Assembly (NCBI RefSeq): GCF_003364295.1
Contig: NZ_NXLO01000001.1
Coordinates: 401,411 to 465,410, forward strand
Direction of reading: 5' to 3'
DNA length: 64,000 bases
Source of the DNA: Helicobacter sp. MIT 99-5507
GTDB taxonomy: Bacteria; Campylobacterota; Campylobacteria; Campylobacterales; Helicobacteraceae
Made by a program: the position numbers and the translations under genes. The notes beneath the pieces are model-generated. The model was not told where the DNA came from, searched no databases, and saw only the letters and a list, made by a program, of their open reading frames with translations. This document shows positions 43,658 through 53,687 of the stretch, in pieces. Numbering within the stretch: position 1 is the first letter of the stretch; every line of letters starts with the position of its first letter.

Positions 43658-43667
43658 AGGAGTAAAT

Positions 43668-44027
43668 ATGCATAGCTATGAAGAACCAGTTTTTTTAATA
43701 AGTGTAGTAGCAAGGATTCTATCAATCCACCCTCAAACTCTAAGACAATATGAAAAAGAAGGGTTGATAGAACCAGGAAGGACAGATGGAAAAATGCGTC
43801 TTTATTCACAAAAAGATATAGACAAAATAAAAACGATACTTAGACTTACAAGAGATTTGGGAGTAAATCTTGCAGGTGTTGATATAATCTTGCGATTAAA
43901 AGATAAATTAGATGAATTAGATTCTACGATAGAAGAATTGCAGAGCTCTATTGATAAACAAGATAATAAGAAAAATAGTATATCAGTAAAACGAAATTCT
44001 TATGATGTAATCATATTTAAAAAATAA
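43668..44027 (+). CDS. hspR: Heat-shock repressor HspR (MerR family)
   Basis: 119 residues from ATG 43668, with AAAGGAG at 43656-43662; the longer frame from 43602 lies inside cbpA. The N-terminal MerR helix-turn-helix covers VARILSIHPQTLRQYEKEGL, and the wing region includes RTDGKMRLYS. The C-terminal helix (DELDSTIEELQSSIDKQ) mediates dimerisation. HspR binds chaperone promoters, including its own, with DnaK-type or CbpA-type feedback. The TAA overlaps the rarA ATG (TAATG). Confidence 0.93.
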   Translation: MHSYEEPVFLISVVARILSIHPQTLRQYEKEGLIEPGRTDGKMRLYSQKDIDKIKTILRLTRDLGVNLAGVDIILRLKDKLDELDSTIEELQSSIDKQDNKKNSISVKRNSYDVIIFKK

Positions 44028-45202
44028 TGCTTGCATTAAAAGAGCGTCCAAATAATATTGATGATTTTATAGGACAAAAACATTTAGTTGGGGTTAATAA
44101 ACCCATAAGCAATATGATAAAAAACAATACTCCAATGCATTGTTTTTTCTATGGACCTCCTGGAGTTGGTAAAACCTCGCTTGCTAGAATCTTAGCAAAT
44201 GAATTTGGCGGTGAATTCATAGAATTTAACGCAACCTCAATAAAAATTGATGAGCTAAGAAATAAAATAGCAAAATACAAAGGCACATTAATAAAGCCTA
44301 TAATTTTTATAGATGAAATTCATAGACTTAGCAAAAATCAACAAGAAGTCCTGCTCCCTATAATGGAAAATTTTGATGCAATCATATTTGGAGCTTCTAC
44401 TTATAACCCTTATAGAAGCCTTACAAGTGCGATTCGCTCGCGTTGTATGATATTTGAATTTTATGCATTAAATAAGCTTGAATTATTAGAAATCCTAGAA
44501 CTTGCAATCAAAAAAAATAATATAAAAATAGATGAAGATTCTAAACAATACATAATAAATACAAGCAATGGTGATGCAAGAGCTATGCTAAATCTACTTG
44601 AACTTTCAAAAGATGATCCAAACCTCCAAAATCTAAAACAAATCCGTCCTGTATCACTAAATGAAGGTATAAGCGAGGATTCTACTCATTATGATTTAAT
44701 ATCTGCGATGATTAAAAGCATAAGAGGAAGCGATGAAAATGCGGCTTTGTATTATCTAGCAAGACTAATTGTAGCAGGAGAAAATCCAGAATTTATAGCA
44801 AGAAGACTTGTGATACTAGCTAGCGAAGATATAGGAAATGCAAATCCAAATGCACTAAATATAGCGACAAATACGATGCTTGCAGTAGAAAAAATAGGCT
44901 ATCCAGAATCTAGAATAATTTTAAGTCAATGTGTAATTTATCTAGCTTGCTCACCAAAATCAAATACAGCATACAAAGCCATAGATGACGCCATTGCCTT
45001 TATCAAAGACAATCCAAATCATAAAGTTCCAAATAATATTTCACATTTTCATAAAGATTACAAATATCCACATAATTTTGGAGGCTATGTAAAGCAAAAT
45101 TATCTACCAAATGATATAAAAGATATAAAATTTGTCCGCTGGAGCGATATAGGTTTTGAAAAAAATCTAAAAGAATGGCTAGAAAAAATACAAAATAAAT
45201 GA
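44027..45202 (+). CDS. rarA: Replication-associated recombination protein A (AAA+ ATPase)
   Basis: 391 residues. Walker A is FYGPPGVGKTSLARIL near residue 42, Walker B FIDEIHRLSK near 94, sensor region GASTYNPYRSLTSAIRSR near 124, and the C-terminal domain contains RLVILASEDIGNANP. These are the MgsA/RarA/WRNIP1 family features; the protein acts at stalled replication forks with SSB and clamp loader. Coupled to hspR by a TAATG overlap, as with the H. pylori HP1026 homologue. Confidence 0.9.
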   Translation: MLALKERPNNIDDFIGQKHLVGVNKPISNMIKNNTPMHCFFYGPPGVGKTSLARILANEFGGEFIEFNATSIKIDELRNKIAKYKGTLIKPIIFIDEIHRLSKNQQEVLLPIMENFDAIIFGASTYNPYRSLTSAIRSRCMIFEFYALNKLELLEILELAIKKNNIKIDEDSKQYIINTSNGDARAMLNLLELSKDDPNLQNLKQIRPVSLNEGISEDSTHYDLISAMIKSIRGSDENAALYYLARLIVAGENPEFIARRLVILASEDIGNANPNALNIATNTMLAVEKIGYPESRIILSQCVIYLACSPKSNTAYKAIDDAIAFIKDNPNHKVPNNISHFHKDYKYPHNFGGYVKQNYLPNDIKDIKFVRWSDIGFEKNLKEWLEKIQNK

Positions 45203-45246
45203 CTATAAATAAAAAATAAATATTTTTAGCTTTTAAGGAAATATTC

Positions 45247-45256
45247 AAAAAAAAAA
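45247..45256 (+). repeat. A10 tract upstream of pilin copy 1
   Basis: Ends 21 bases before a TATCCT box (45278-45283). The same arrangement recurs at 61365 and 63395, so the tract sits near -35 and its length could tune transcription. Confidence 0.6.
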
Positions 45257-45318
45257 TGTTTAAATTTCATTAACTTTTATCCTAATGGATTTAAGAAATC
45301 TTTTAAAAAGGAAAGAAA

Positions 45319-45855
45319 ATGAAAAGAAGTGGTTTCTCAATGATTGAGTTGGTATTTGTTATCGTTATACTAGGAGTTTTGGCAGCAGTGGCTGTGCCTA
45401 GATTTGTAACAACAAGGACAGATGCACAAGTGGCAATGGCAAGAAGTGATATTGCCTCTACACTAAAAGCAATCCCTGCAAGAGTTTTTGCAGAAAATCT
45501 AGACCCTACAGCATCAACTCCTACTGGATTTAGCTCTTGGGGTGAGTGGATGATAGATACAGGAGGACTTGATCGAGGTAGATGGCAAGTTGGTGGAAAT
45601 GGTGCAAATGGAAACAATGGGATCCAACCAATTGGAAATGTAACACAAAATGGAGGATCAACAAATACAACTGGTGGCTGTGGAGCAGTAATAGTGCTAG
45701 ATACTACAACTGGTAATCTACAATTTAAACCTGAAAATATCAATCTATCTAATCACGGAAATGCTGGGACATTTTGTAAAGCACTAAAAGAATCTTATCC
45801 AAGTGGATCAAATAGAATTATCCCACTTGCAACTACTGGAGCAGTGAAATTCTAA
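45319..45855 (+). CDS. Pilin/pseudopilin-like protein, copy 1
   Basis: 178 residues. GFSMIELVFVIVILGVLAA is a type IV prepilin signal: cleavage by prepilin peptidase after the Gly of SG-F, with Glu at +5. Residues 1-80 and the last 27 (CKALKESYPSGSNRIIP) are nearly identical to copies at 61442 and 63469. The middle differs (GNNGIQPIGNVTQNGG here). Two cysteines (GGCGAV and TFCKAL) may form the D-region disulfide. AAAGGA precedes the ATG. It probably feeds a type II/competence-like apparatus or thin surface filament; no assembly gene is in the window. Confidence 0.85.
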   Translation: MKRSGFSMIELVFVIVILGVLAAVAVPRFVTTRTDAQVAMARSDIASTLKAIPARVFAENLDPTASTPTGFSSWGEWMIDTGGLDRGRWQVGGNGANGNNGIQPIGNVTQNGGSTNTTGGCGAVIVLDTTTGNLQFKPENINLSNHGNAGTFCKALKESYPSGSNRIIPLATTGAVKF

Positions 45856-45871
45856 GATCCTTTTAAAACTC

Positions 45872-45899
45872 TAGATTCTAGCCTATGGGTTAGAATCTA
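45872..45899. terminator. Long inverted repeat after pilin copy 1
   Basis: TAGATTCTA...TAGAATCTA with a GCC/GGT extension of the stem. It lies just after the pilin stop and is likely a terminator for the convergent pilin and bioB units. Confidence 0.6.
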
Positions 45900-45980
45900 A
45901 AATATTTCTCTTAATAAATTCAAATTATTTTTTGCTTTAGCCTAGATTTTAGGATGGAATCTAAATATTTCTATAAAAAT

Positions 45981-46841
45981 CTAACTCACAGAACATTGTC
46001 TATCTTGCAATAAATGACCTATTTTTAGATTATATTCTTGAAGCATTAATAAATCTTTATTTGGTACTTCGCCATTTGTAGTGAGATAATCTCCAAGCAC
46101 AATAGAATCTATCCCATAATCAAATATTTCTTTTTGATTTTCTCCAAATACCACTTCTCTGCCACCTGCAAGCATTAAAATAGAATCACTTAATATTTCT
46201 CTTGCAAGTATAATACACTCTAATGCCTCATCTCTATTTATTACTTGCTCTTTTATAGGAAGGGCTTTGTTTGGGATAAAAAAATTAATAGGTGAGCTAT
46301 GTGGATTTAATTCTTCTAATGATTTTAAAAACTCTATCCTCTGATTCATATTCTCTCCTAAACCAAAGATCCCACCACTACAAAGTTTTAAGCCTGCACT
46401 CAAAACATTTTGACAAGTTTCAAATCTAGAATTAAAACTATGTGTAGTGCAAATATGCTCAAAATAGCTCTTAGCTGTCTCTAAATTGTGATTGTAACTA
46501 TCTATTCCATTTGCTTTTAGATATTTTAAAGATTCTATGTCAGCCTTGCCACAACACGCAATAAGCAGCATTTTTGGCAATTCTGCTTTAATACTTGAAG
46601 CAAGTTTTGCTATATAATCGCATTTATTAGAATCTAGCCCAAGTCCAGAAGTAACAAGACAAAATCCACTTGCACCAAGTTTTGCTAATCTTTTAGCTTC
46701 TTGTAAAACTTTTTCTTCTGGTTTATTTTTATAGACTGCTATATTTGTATTGTATTTTATACTTTGAGTGCAATATGCACAATCTTCCTTGCACGCACCA
46801 CTTGTTACATTGCTAATTGAGCATAAAAATACTTTTTTCAT
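45981..46841 (-). CDS. bioB: Biotin synthase
   Basis: 286 residues. The radical SAM cluster motif is in GACKEDCAYCTQS (CxxxCxxC) near residue 16. The downstream motifs SYNHNLETAKSYFEHI, CSGGIFGLGE and MLAGGREV are BioB-specific. It inserts sulfur into dethiobiotin. It is slightly shorter than the E. coli enzyme, as in other epsilonproteobacteria. It lies 13 bases downstream of topA on the same strand, so it is probably transcribed with it. Confidence 0.95.
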   Translation of the reverse strand: MKKVFLCSISNVTSGACKEDCAYCTQSIKYNTNIAVYKNKPEEKVLQEAKRLAKLGASGFCLVTSGLGLDSNKCDYIAKLASSIKAELPKMLLIACCGKADIESLKYLKANGIDSYNHNLETAKSYFEHICTTHSFNSRFETCQNVLSAGLKLCSGGIFGLGENMNQRIEFLKSLEELNPHSSPINFFIPNKALPIKEQVINRDEALECIILAREILSDSILMLAGGREVVFGENQKEIFDYGIDSIVLGDYLTTNGEVPNKDLLMLQEYNLKIGHLLQDRQCSVS

Positions 46842-46854
46842 AAAATCTCTTTTA

Positions 46855-49044
46855 TCATTCTTTTATATCAACTTTAGCTTTACATTTTAAACAATAAAGA
46901 TATTTTTTACTTTTTGTTTCTTTTTTTGCCATTAGATAGCCGCATTCCTCACATTTATTATTTGTTGGCTCATCATTGCTTATAAAATTACATTTTGGAT
47001 AATTAGAACAACCATAAAATGCCCTTCTTTTAGAGAATCTTTTTATGATATCTCCACCACACATTGGGCAATTTACTCCCTCTAATATATTTTTTGATAC
47101 TTGTTTTTGATTTTTTATATTTTTACATTTTGGATATCCGCTGCAAGCTATAAATTCGCCATATCTACCGACTTTTTTTACCATATCCTTGCCGCAAATT
47201 TCGCATTTCTCATCGATTATATCGCTTTCTTTTTCTCCTTTTATATATTTACATTTTGGATATCCGCTGCAAGCTATAAATTCACCATATCTGCCATTTC
47301 TAATTACAAGCTCTTTCCCACAATTTGGACAAGATTCTCCTGTTTGTTTTACTACTTTTAGTGAAGCTATATTTGTTTTACCATCGCTTACTTTTTTATT
47401 AAAAGGTTCATAAAAATCCCACAAAACACTTTGCCAATCAAGCTTAGAATCTGCGATTTTATCTAGCTTTTCTTCTAACTTTGCAGTAAAACTAGAATCT
47501 ACAATCTCTAAAAAATTCTTCTCTAGCATATCAATGACTACAAATGATATATCCGTAGCAAAAATCTGCTTTTTTTCAATCTTTATATATTCTCTATTAG
47601 ATAAAAGTGCTATTGTTGGTGCATATGTGCTTGGACGCCCGATACCTAATCCTTCTAACATTTTTACAAGTGAAGCTTCAGAGAATCTAGCTGGTGGCTC
47701 TGTTTGGTGAGTGTTTAGCTCACATTTATCAAGATCTAAATTAGAACCTTTCTTTAAAGGAGAGAGAATCTTATCTTTATCGCCACTTCCTAGAATCTTA
47801 TGAAATCCATCAAAAATAAGCTTTGAGCCACTAGCTTTAAATACAGCTTTTTTATCACTTATAAATAAACTTTGAGATTCAAATATCGCATCACTGCTTT
47901 GTGAAGCTAAAAATCTATTATAAATTAATGTATAAAGTTTTAGCTCATCGCCTTTTAGATAATCTTTTGCGATACTTGGAGTAAAATCAATTCTTGTTGG
48001 ACGAATGGCTTCATGTGCTTCTTGTGCAGATTTTTGCTTTGTAGTGTAGATTCTTGGTTTTTTTGGAATATAAGATTCTCCAAAACTCTCTTCAATGAGT
48101 TTCCTTGCTTCATCTTGTGCAACTTTAGCGATATTTAAACTATCTGTCCTCATATATGTAATAAGCCCCATAACACCTTGATCACTCAATGCACCCTCAT
48201 ATAATTTTTGAGCAATTTGCATAGTCTTTGATGGCGAATATCCAAGATTGCTAGATGCGCTTTGTTGCAAACTTGAAGTCATAAATGGCGGTGGTGGGGA
48301 TACTTTTTTATTTTTTATATCTATTTCTTGGACAACAAAGCTAGAATCTTGTATGTATCTATGTATATCTTGTGCTTGTAATTTATCTTGCAATGTGAGT
48401 TTATCTATCTTTTTCCCTTCCCATTCTACTAGGATAGATTCTACTTTGTCCTTGCCATTTTTAAAAACTGCATCAATACTAAAATAAGTAATTGGTTTAA
48501 ATCCTCTAATCTCTTTTTCCTTATCAACAACAAGTTTTAATGCACTGCTTTGCACTCTACCTGCACTAAGTCCTTTTTGTATTTTTTGATTTAAAAGAGG
48601 ACTTAGCTTGAATCCTACGATTCTATCGAGTAATCTTCTAGTTTGCTGTGCATTTACCATATCTATATTTATATCTCTAGGATTTTTAAGAGAATCTAAT
48701 ATTGCTTTTTTTGTAATCTCATGAAATACAATGCGTGGAAAAGATACATTTTTATTAATGATTTGATTTATATGGTAGCCTATTGCTTCACCTTCTCTAT
48801 CTTCATCAGTTGCGATATAAATGACATCTGCTTTATTTGCTAATTTTTTGATTTGTTCTATCACATCTTTATGGTCTTTTGACACTTCGTATTCTGGATT
48901 AAAATGCTTATCATCTATTTTGATTCCAAAATTATATTTTGGAAGATCTCTAATATGTCCTTTTGAAGCGATAACTACATAATCATCACTTAAAAAATTT
49001 TTGATTGTTTTAGCCTTAGCAGGCGATTCTACTATTATTAACTT
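46855..49044 (-). CDS. topA: DNA topoisomerase I
   Basis: 729 residues from a TTG start at 49044, preferred because AAGGA is then six bases upstream and the protein starts KLIIVESPAKAKTIKNFL, as in homologues; ATG 49062 is six codons upstream. TOPRIM: IIVESPAKAKT and DEDREGEAIGYH. Catalytic tyrosine: LITYMRTDSLNIA. Four C-terminal zinc ribbons (CPNCGKELV, CEICGKDMV, CPMCGGDII, CEECGYLMA). The enzyme relaxes negative supercoils. Confidence 0.95.
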   Translation of the reverse strand, partial: KLIIVESPAKAKTIKNFLSDDYVVIASKGHIRDLPKYNFGIKIDDKHFNPEYEVSKDHKDVIEQIKKLANKADVIYIATDEDREGEAIGYHINQIINKNVSFPRIVFHEITKKAILDSLKNPRDINIDMVNAQQTRRLLDRIVGFKLSPLLNQKIQKGLSAGRVQSSALKLVVDKEKEIRGFKPITYFSIDAVFKNGKDKVESILVEWEGKKIDKLTLQDKLQAQDIHRYIQDSSFVVQEIDIKNKKVSPPPPFMTSSLQQSASSNLGYSPSKTMQIAQKLYEGALSDQGVMGLITYMRTDSLNIAKVAQDEARKLIEESFGESYIPKKPRIYTTKQKSAQEAHEAIRPTRIDFTPSIAKDYLKGDELKLYTLIYNRFLASQSSDAIFESQSLFISDKKAVFKASGSKLIFDGFHKILGSGDKDKILSPLKKGSNLDLDKCELNTHQTEPPARFSEASLVKMLEGLGIGRPSTYAPTIALLSNREYIKIEKKQIFATDISFVVIDMLEKNFLEIVDSSFTAKLEEKLDKIADSKLDWQSVLWDFYEPFNKKVSDGKTNIASLKVVKQTGESCPNCGKELVIRNGRYGEFIACSGYPKCKYIKGEKESDIIDEKCEICGKDMVKKVGRYGEFIACSGYPKCKNIKNQKQVSKNILEGVNCPMCGGDIIKRFSKRRAFYGCSNYPKCNFISNDEPTNNKCEECGYLMAKKETKSKKYLYCLKCKAKVDIKE

Positions 49045-49128
49045 CAAGTATTTTCCTTGCATTTGTTATAAAAATTTAGCATTTTAACACAAAAGAATCT
49101 TGCAAGTAAAATTTAATTAAAAAAATAA

Positions 49129-49144
49129 TGGAATACTATTTGCT
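49129..49144 (+). promoter_or_regulatory. Sigma-54 (RpoN) promoter of the flagellin gene
   Basis: TGGAATACTATTTGCT: GG and GC separated by exactly 10 bases, the -24/-12 pattern. It lies 35 bases before the flaB ATG; flaB is RpoN-dependent in H. pylori. Confidence 0.85.
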
Positions 49145-49179
49145 TTATATTGCTAAATTTTAAAAGCAAAGGAAGCAAT

Positions 49180-50721
49180 ATGAGTTTTAGGATTAATACA
49201 AATATTTCTGCATTAAATGCACATACAATAGGTGTGCAAAATAATAGAAGTATCCACAATTCACTAGAAAAACTTAGCTCAGGACTGAGATTAAATAAAG
49301 CAGCGGATGACGCTTCTGGTATGGCTATCGCAGATAGTCTTCGTTCTCAATCAGAAGCTTTAGGGCAGGCTGTTAGAAATGCAAATGATGCAATCGGTAT
49401 GATACAAGTTGCCGATAAAGCTATGGATGAGCAATTAAAGATTCTAGACACAATAAAAACAAAAGCCGTGCAAGCTGCACAAGATGGGCAAACAACAGAA
49501 AGCAGAAGAGCTTTGCAAAGTGATATTATAAGGTTACTAGAAGAGTTAGATAATATTGCAAATACAACAAGTTTCAATGGGCAACAAATGCTATCTGGTA
49601 GCTTCTCAAATAAAGAATTTCAAATTGGTGCATATTCAAATACTACCATAAAAGCTTCCATAGGACCAACAAGTAGTGATAAAATAGGACATGTAAGAAT
49701 GGAGAGTTCATCATTTTCTGGTTCTGGTATGGAGCCAGAAAATGGCAAGGACAATCTAACAGAAGTAGCACTAAAAGCAATTGAAGTAGATGGCGTAAAT
49801 AGTTATGAATTAGAAACTGTTAAAATCTCTACATCTGCAGGAACAGGTATAGGCGTGCTAAGTGAAGTAATCAATAGATATTCAGATAAGCTTGGTATGA
49901 GAGCATCATATAATGTCATGGCAACAGGAAGCAGTGCTGTTATGTCTGGAACAATTCGAGGGCTTACAATAAATGGTGTCCAAATTGGTGCTATAAATGA
50001 TGTTAGAAAAAATGATTCTGATGGAAGATTGATAAATGCAATCAATTCCGTAAAAGAGAGAACAGGGGTTGAGGCATTTACAGATATTACAGGAAGAATG
50101 AATCTAAGAAGCATAGATGGACGCGCAATTAGTATAAAAACACTTGAAGGACATGAAGTCTTTGGCGGTGGAAACTTTACTGGAATTGATGGAGATACTC
50201 ATGCAGTAGTTGGACGTTTAAGCTTGGTTAGGACAGATGCAAGAGATATTATTATATCTGGTGTGAATTATAGCCATGTAGGATTCCATTCTGAACAAGG
50301 AATAGCAGAATACACAGTAAATCTAAGAGCACTAAGAGGTGAATTTGATGCAAATATCGCTTCTGCATCTGGAGCAAATGCAAATGTCGCACAAGCACAA
50401 TTAAATATCAATGGTATTGGTGCAGGTGTAACAAGTCTAAGAGGTGCGATGGTTGTAATGGATATGGCAGAATCTGCAAGAGCGCAGCTTGATAAAATTA
50501 GAGCAGATATTGGTTCAGCACAAATCCAACTTATCGCAACAATAAATAATGTATCTGTTACGCAAGTAAATGTAAAAGCAGCAGAATCTCTAATTAGAGA
50601 TGTGGATTTTGCCGCAGAGAGTGCGACATTTAGCAAGCACAATATATTGGCACAATCAGGTAGCTTTGCTATGGCACAAGCAAATCTAGTTCAACAAAAT
50701 GTCCTAAGATTGCTTCAATAA
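49180..50721 (+). CDS. flaB: Flagellin B
   Basis: 513 residues from ATG 49180 (AAAGGAAG upstream); the longer frame from 49150 is not favoured. N-terminal [15 protein letters not shown] and the D0/D1 helices ([21 protein letters not shown]), a variable surface domain, and C-terminal D1/D0 ([34 protein letters not shown]). It is co-linear with H. pylori FlaB (514 residues), including [11 protein letters not shown] and [12 protein letters not shown]. Secreted through the flagellar export apparatus. The sigma-54 promoter confirms the B type. It is followed by a Maf gene, implying glycosylation. Confidence 0.95.
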   Translation: MSFRINTNISALNAHTIGVQNNRSIHNSLEKLSSGLRLNKAADDASGMAIADSLRSQSEALGQAVRNANDAIGMIQVADKAMDEQLKILDTIKTKAVQAAQDGQTTESRRALQSDIIRLLEELDNIANTTSFNGQQMLSGSFSNKEFQIGAYSNTTIKASIGPTSSDKIGHVRMESSSFSGSGMEPENGKDNLTEVALKAIEVDGVNSYELETVKISTSAGTGIGVLSEVINRYSDKLGMRASYNVMATGSSAVMSGTIRGLTINGVQIGAINDVRKNDSDGRLINAINSVKERTGVEAFTDITGRMNLRSIDGRAISIKTLEGHEVFGGGNFTGIDGDTHAVVGRLSLVRTDARDIIISGVNYSHVGFHSEQGIAEYTVNLRALRGEFDANIASASGANANVAQAQLNINGIGAGVTSLRGAMVVMDMAESARAQLDKIRADIGSAQIQLIATINNVSVTQVNVKAAESLIRDVDFAAESATFSKHNILAQSGSFAMAQANLVQQNVLRLLQ

Positions 50722-50733
50722 ATCGATTAAATA

Positions 50734-52644
50734 ATGGATATTTATTCAAAGAATCTTGAAGTTATAAAAACAATAGATTCTACTTTATATGAATTATTAA
50801 TAAATATAAAGCCAAATGAAAATCTTGAGATTTTCATAGGCAAAGATTCTGCAGATATAAACTTTTTTGATAAAAAACATAATAGATTCTTGTTTGATAA
50901 AAATGGCGTTGATTTCACCATCAATAAAATAAATGAATTTAATGAATTTAGCCTATATCCGTATTTTTATTGTTTTGGTATTGGCAATGGAATCTTTTAT
51001 AAAATACTAATTGCAAATCAAAATATTAAGCGATTAATTGTCATTGAGCCAAATATAGAAATATTATTTAGCGTGCTAAATCTAGTAGATTTTAAAGAAG
51101 AGTTAAAATCAAAAAGACTTATTTTGCTATATTCAAAAAATCAGAGTATAGAGACTTTATCACCATTTTTACACCAAAATCGCTACGCATTAATATATAC
51201 AAAACTATATAATTTGCATATTTTTAATGAATATTATGATTTGTTTATAGATGAAGCAAGTAGGATAAATAAGCTATTTATTGAGATTATTGAACATGGT
51301 GTAATAAGTATAGGAAATGATTCAAAAGATGCAATCACAGGGGTAAAACAACATATAGAGAATCTTCCTTTAATGCTTCAAACCCCAAGCCTAATAAATT
51401 TAATAAAAAATGCAAAAAATACAAATACTGCTATCATAGTTTCAACTGGTCCATCACTAAATAAACAGCTAAAAAGATTAAAAGAAATAGCGCCATATGT
51501 AAGTATATTTTGCATTGATGCATCATTTCCAATACTCTCAAAAAACGATATCAAACCAGATATTGTTTTATCATTAGAAAGAGTAAAAGAAAGTGCTAGA
51601 TTCTACAAAGACACACCAAAAGAATATTTTAATAATGTTATATTTGAAGCTACATCAATTGTCCATCAAGATTTAATAAAAGAAATTCAAAGCAAAGGTG
51701 GGGAATTACAAATTAGTGAGCGACCATTTGGATATACGCATTATTTTGGATTTGATGAATATGGATATTTAGGCATTGGAATGAGTGCTGCAAATATGGC
51801 TTATGAGCTAGTTGTGCATTGTGGCTTTGAGAAATGTATATTGATAGGGCAAGATTTAGCTTTTGGAGATGATGGCACAAGTCATAGCATAGGTGCAGTA
51901 TATGGTGAAAGAGAAATAAAAAAACAAGATTCTAATATTTTTCTACCAAAATATGGAAGCACAAAATATGGTAATAATGAAATGGTAGAATCTACAAAAG
52001 TTTGGAAGCTATTTTGGACTTTTTTTGTAAAAGATATATATGATACAAAAGATAGGATAAAAGTCATAAATGCTACAGAAGGTGGTGCTCACATACCTGG
52101 CACAATAGAACTTAGCTTTAAAGAGGCTACAAAAGATATAGATACAACTTGCACAAAAAAACAAATAAAACTAACAAAACCAAATCAATCCCAAATACAA
52201 AGCAATCTAAAAATAGCAAGAAAAAAAGTAGAAGAGATTCTAAAATATGGAAATGCAAAAAAACAAAAAATAGAGAATCTATTCTTAAGGGTTGCAAAAA
52301 AAGTAGATGAATTAGAAGAATTAAACAAACAAAATAATATAGAATCTTTTGATTTTAAGAGCTTAGAGAGTATATTTGATGAGATTGAAGAGATAAAAGG
52401 ACTATTTAAAAGCAAGAAATTTATTAGTATTTTCAATGAAGCTTCACAAGCATATATTTTTCATCAAGAAATGGAACTTGCAAAAATTATTACAAAACAC
52501 ACAAGCAATGAAATAGAAATCCAAGTAAAAAAAATAGAATGGCTTTTTGCACATAAACAATGGCTATTTTGCCTCGCTGGCTGTATGGATAGTGTGCTAT
52601 TTTGCGTAAAAGAAAGTTTTGATAAATGGGATTTAGAATCTTGA
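50734..52644 (+). CDS. Maf flagellin glycosyltransferase (motility accessory factor)
   Basis: 636 residues with the DUF115 core at about 200-440: TAIIVSTGPSLNKQLKRLKE, DIVLSLERVKESARF and CILIGQDLAFGDDGTSHS. Maf proteins transfer nonulosonic acids (pseudaminic or legionaminic) to flagellin before export. It starts 12 bases after flaB. The C-terminal 180 residues are helical, perhaps a flagellin-binding part. The stop overlaps the convergent tsaD end by 12 bases. Confidence 0.9.
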   Translation: MDIYSKNLEVIKTIDSTLYELLINIKPNENLEIFIGKDSADINFFDKKHNRFLFDKNGVDFTINKINEFNEFSLYPYFYCFGIGNGIFYKILIANQNIKRLIVIEPNIEILFSVLNLVDFKEELKSKRLILLYSKNQSIETLSPFLHQNRYALIYTKLYNLHIFNEYYDLFIDEASRINKLFIEIIEHGVISIGNDSKDAITGVKQHIENLPLMLQTPSLINLIKNAKNTNTAIIVSTGPSLNKQLKRLKEIAPYVSIFCIDASFPILSKNDIKPDIVLSLERVKESARFYKDTPKEYFNNVIFEATSIVHQDLIKEIQSKGGELQISERPFGYTHYFGFDEYGYLGIGMSAANMAYELVVHCGFEKCILIGQDLAFGDDGTSHSIGAVYGEREIKKQDSNIFLPKYGSTKYGNNEMVESTKVWKLFWTFFVKDIYDTKDRIKVINATEGGAHIPGTIELSFKEATKDIDTTCTKKQIKLTKPNQSQIQSNLKIARKKVEEILKYGNAKKQKIENLFLRVAKKVDELEELNKQNNIESFDFKSLESIFDEIEEIKGLFKSKKFISIFNEASQAYIFHQEMELAKIITKHTSNEIEIQVKKIEWLFAHKQWLFCLAGCMDSVLFCVKESFDKWDLES

Positions 52645-53634
52645 TTTTGGTGAAATATCTAAATCATTCATATCTATAAATTGTTTCAATTTATACGCCT
52701 CAATAGCGCATCTGCCAATCATCGCTGCATTGTCACTACAAAATTCTAGCGGTGCAAATAAAATCTCTTTATTATAATCATTACACAATGAAATAAGATT
52801 CTCTCGTAAAACCATATTTGCGCTTGCTCCACCAACAACACCAAAATATTTAATATTTTTTGCACTAGATTCTAAATAAATTTTACTTTTTTTAATGATA
52901 TGTGAAATAGCGCTTTTTTGAAATGCAAAACAAATATCATCTATCAAATTGTCATTAAGTTTTTTATCTTGCAAAAATAATCTCACAGCATTTTTAAGCC
53001 CAGAAAAACTAAATGCAAGATCTTTATTGTGAATAAGTGGGATTGGAAAAGTGATATTATCTTTTCCATTTTTTGCTCTAGATTCTATGATAGGACCTCC
53101 AGGATACGAAAGACTTAGCATTTTTGCAACCTTATCAAATGCCTCACCAAAACTATCATCAAGAGTGCCTGCAATAATCCTAATATCATTATAAGAATAA
53201 GCCTCTATTATCAAGGTATGTCCGCCAGATAGCAATAAAATAGCAAGTGGAAAAATACTCTCTTTTTCTAAAAATAAAGAATAAATATGCCCTTTTAGGT
53301 GATTTATATTTAAAAGTGGAGCTTTGAGGCTTAAATGAAGTGCTTTTGCCATCATCACACCTTCAATAAGCGATACGCTAAGCCCTGGTTCATTTGTAAC
53401 TGCTATCCCTGCAATATCACCAAAATCAATATTTTTATCTCTTAGATTGCAAAGTATTTTTGGTAACATCACAGCATGAAGTCTTGAAGCGATTTCTGGC
53501 ACTACACCGCCATAATTTGAATGCTCTAAGTCTTGAGAAATTTTTTGATGAAATAAAATTTTATAATCATCTATTCTTGTTATTGCAATACTGCTATCAT
53601 CACAACTGCTTTCAATACTTAAAATCAAATCCAA
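52633..53634 (-). CDS. tsaD: tRNA N6-adenosine threonylcarbamoyltransferase
   Basis: 333 residues from a TTG start at 53634. ASKHA fold: LILSIESSCDDSS at the N-terminus, the metal-binding His pair in NINHLKGHIYS, LLLSGGHT, FGEAFDKVAKML, and GGASANMVLRENL. It works with TsaB and TsaE to make t6A in ANN-decoding tRNAs. Convergent with maf. Confidence 0.94.
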   Translation of the reverse strand: MDLILSIESSCDDSSIAITRIDDYKILFHQKISQDLEHSNYGGVVPEIASRLHAVMLPKILCNLRDKNIDFGDIAGIAVTNEPGLSVSLIEGVMMAKALHLSLKAPLLNINHLKGHIYSLFLEKESIFPLAILLLSGGHTLIIEAYSYNDIRIIAGTLDDSFGEAFDKVAKMLSLSYPGGPIIESRAKNGKDNITFPIPLIHNKDLAFSFSGLKNAVRLFLQDKKLNDNLIDDICFAFQKSAISHIIKKSKIYLESSAKNIKYFGVVGGASANMVLRENLISLCNDYNKEILFAPLEFCSDNAAMIGRCAIEAYKLKQFIDMNDLDISPKSRF

Positions 53635-53687
53635 AATACAACGCTCTTTTTGTTAAAATTATAACCTAAAATATCGTAAGGATAAAA

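Noticed and set aside
45303..45743. 146-codon minus-strand ORF opposite pilin copy 1 (and 61378-61788 opposite copy 2)
   Set aside because: Antisense of the conserved pilin gene; it recurs only because the pilin copies are similar.
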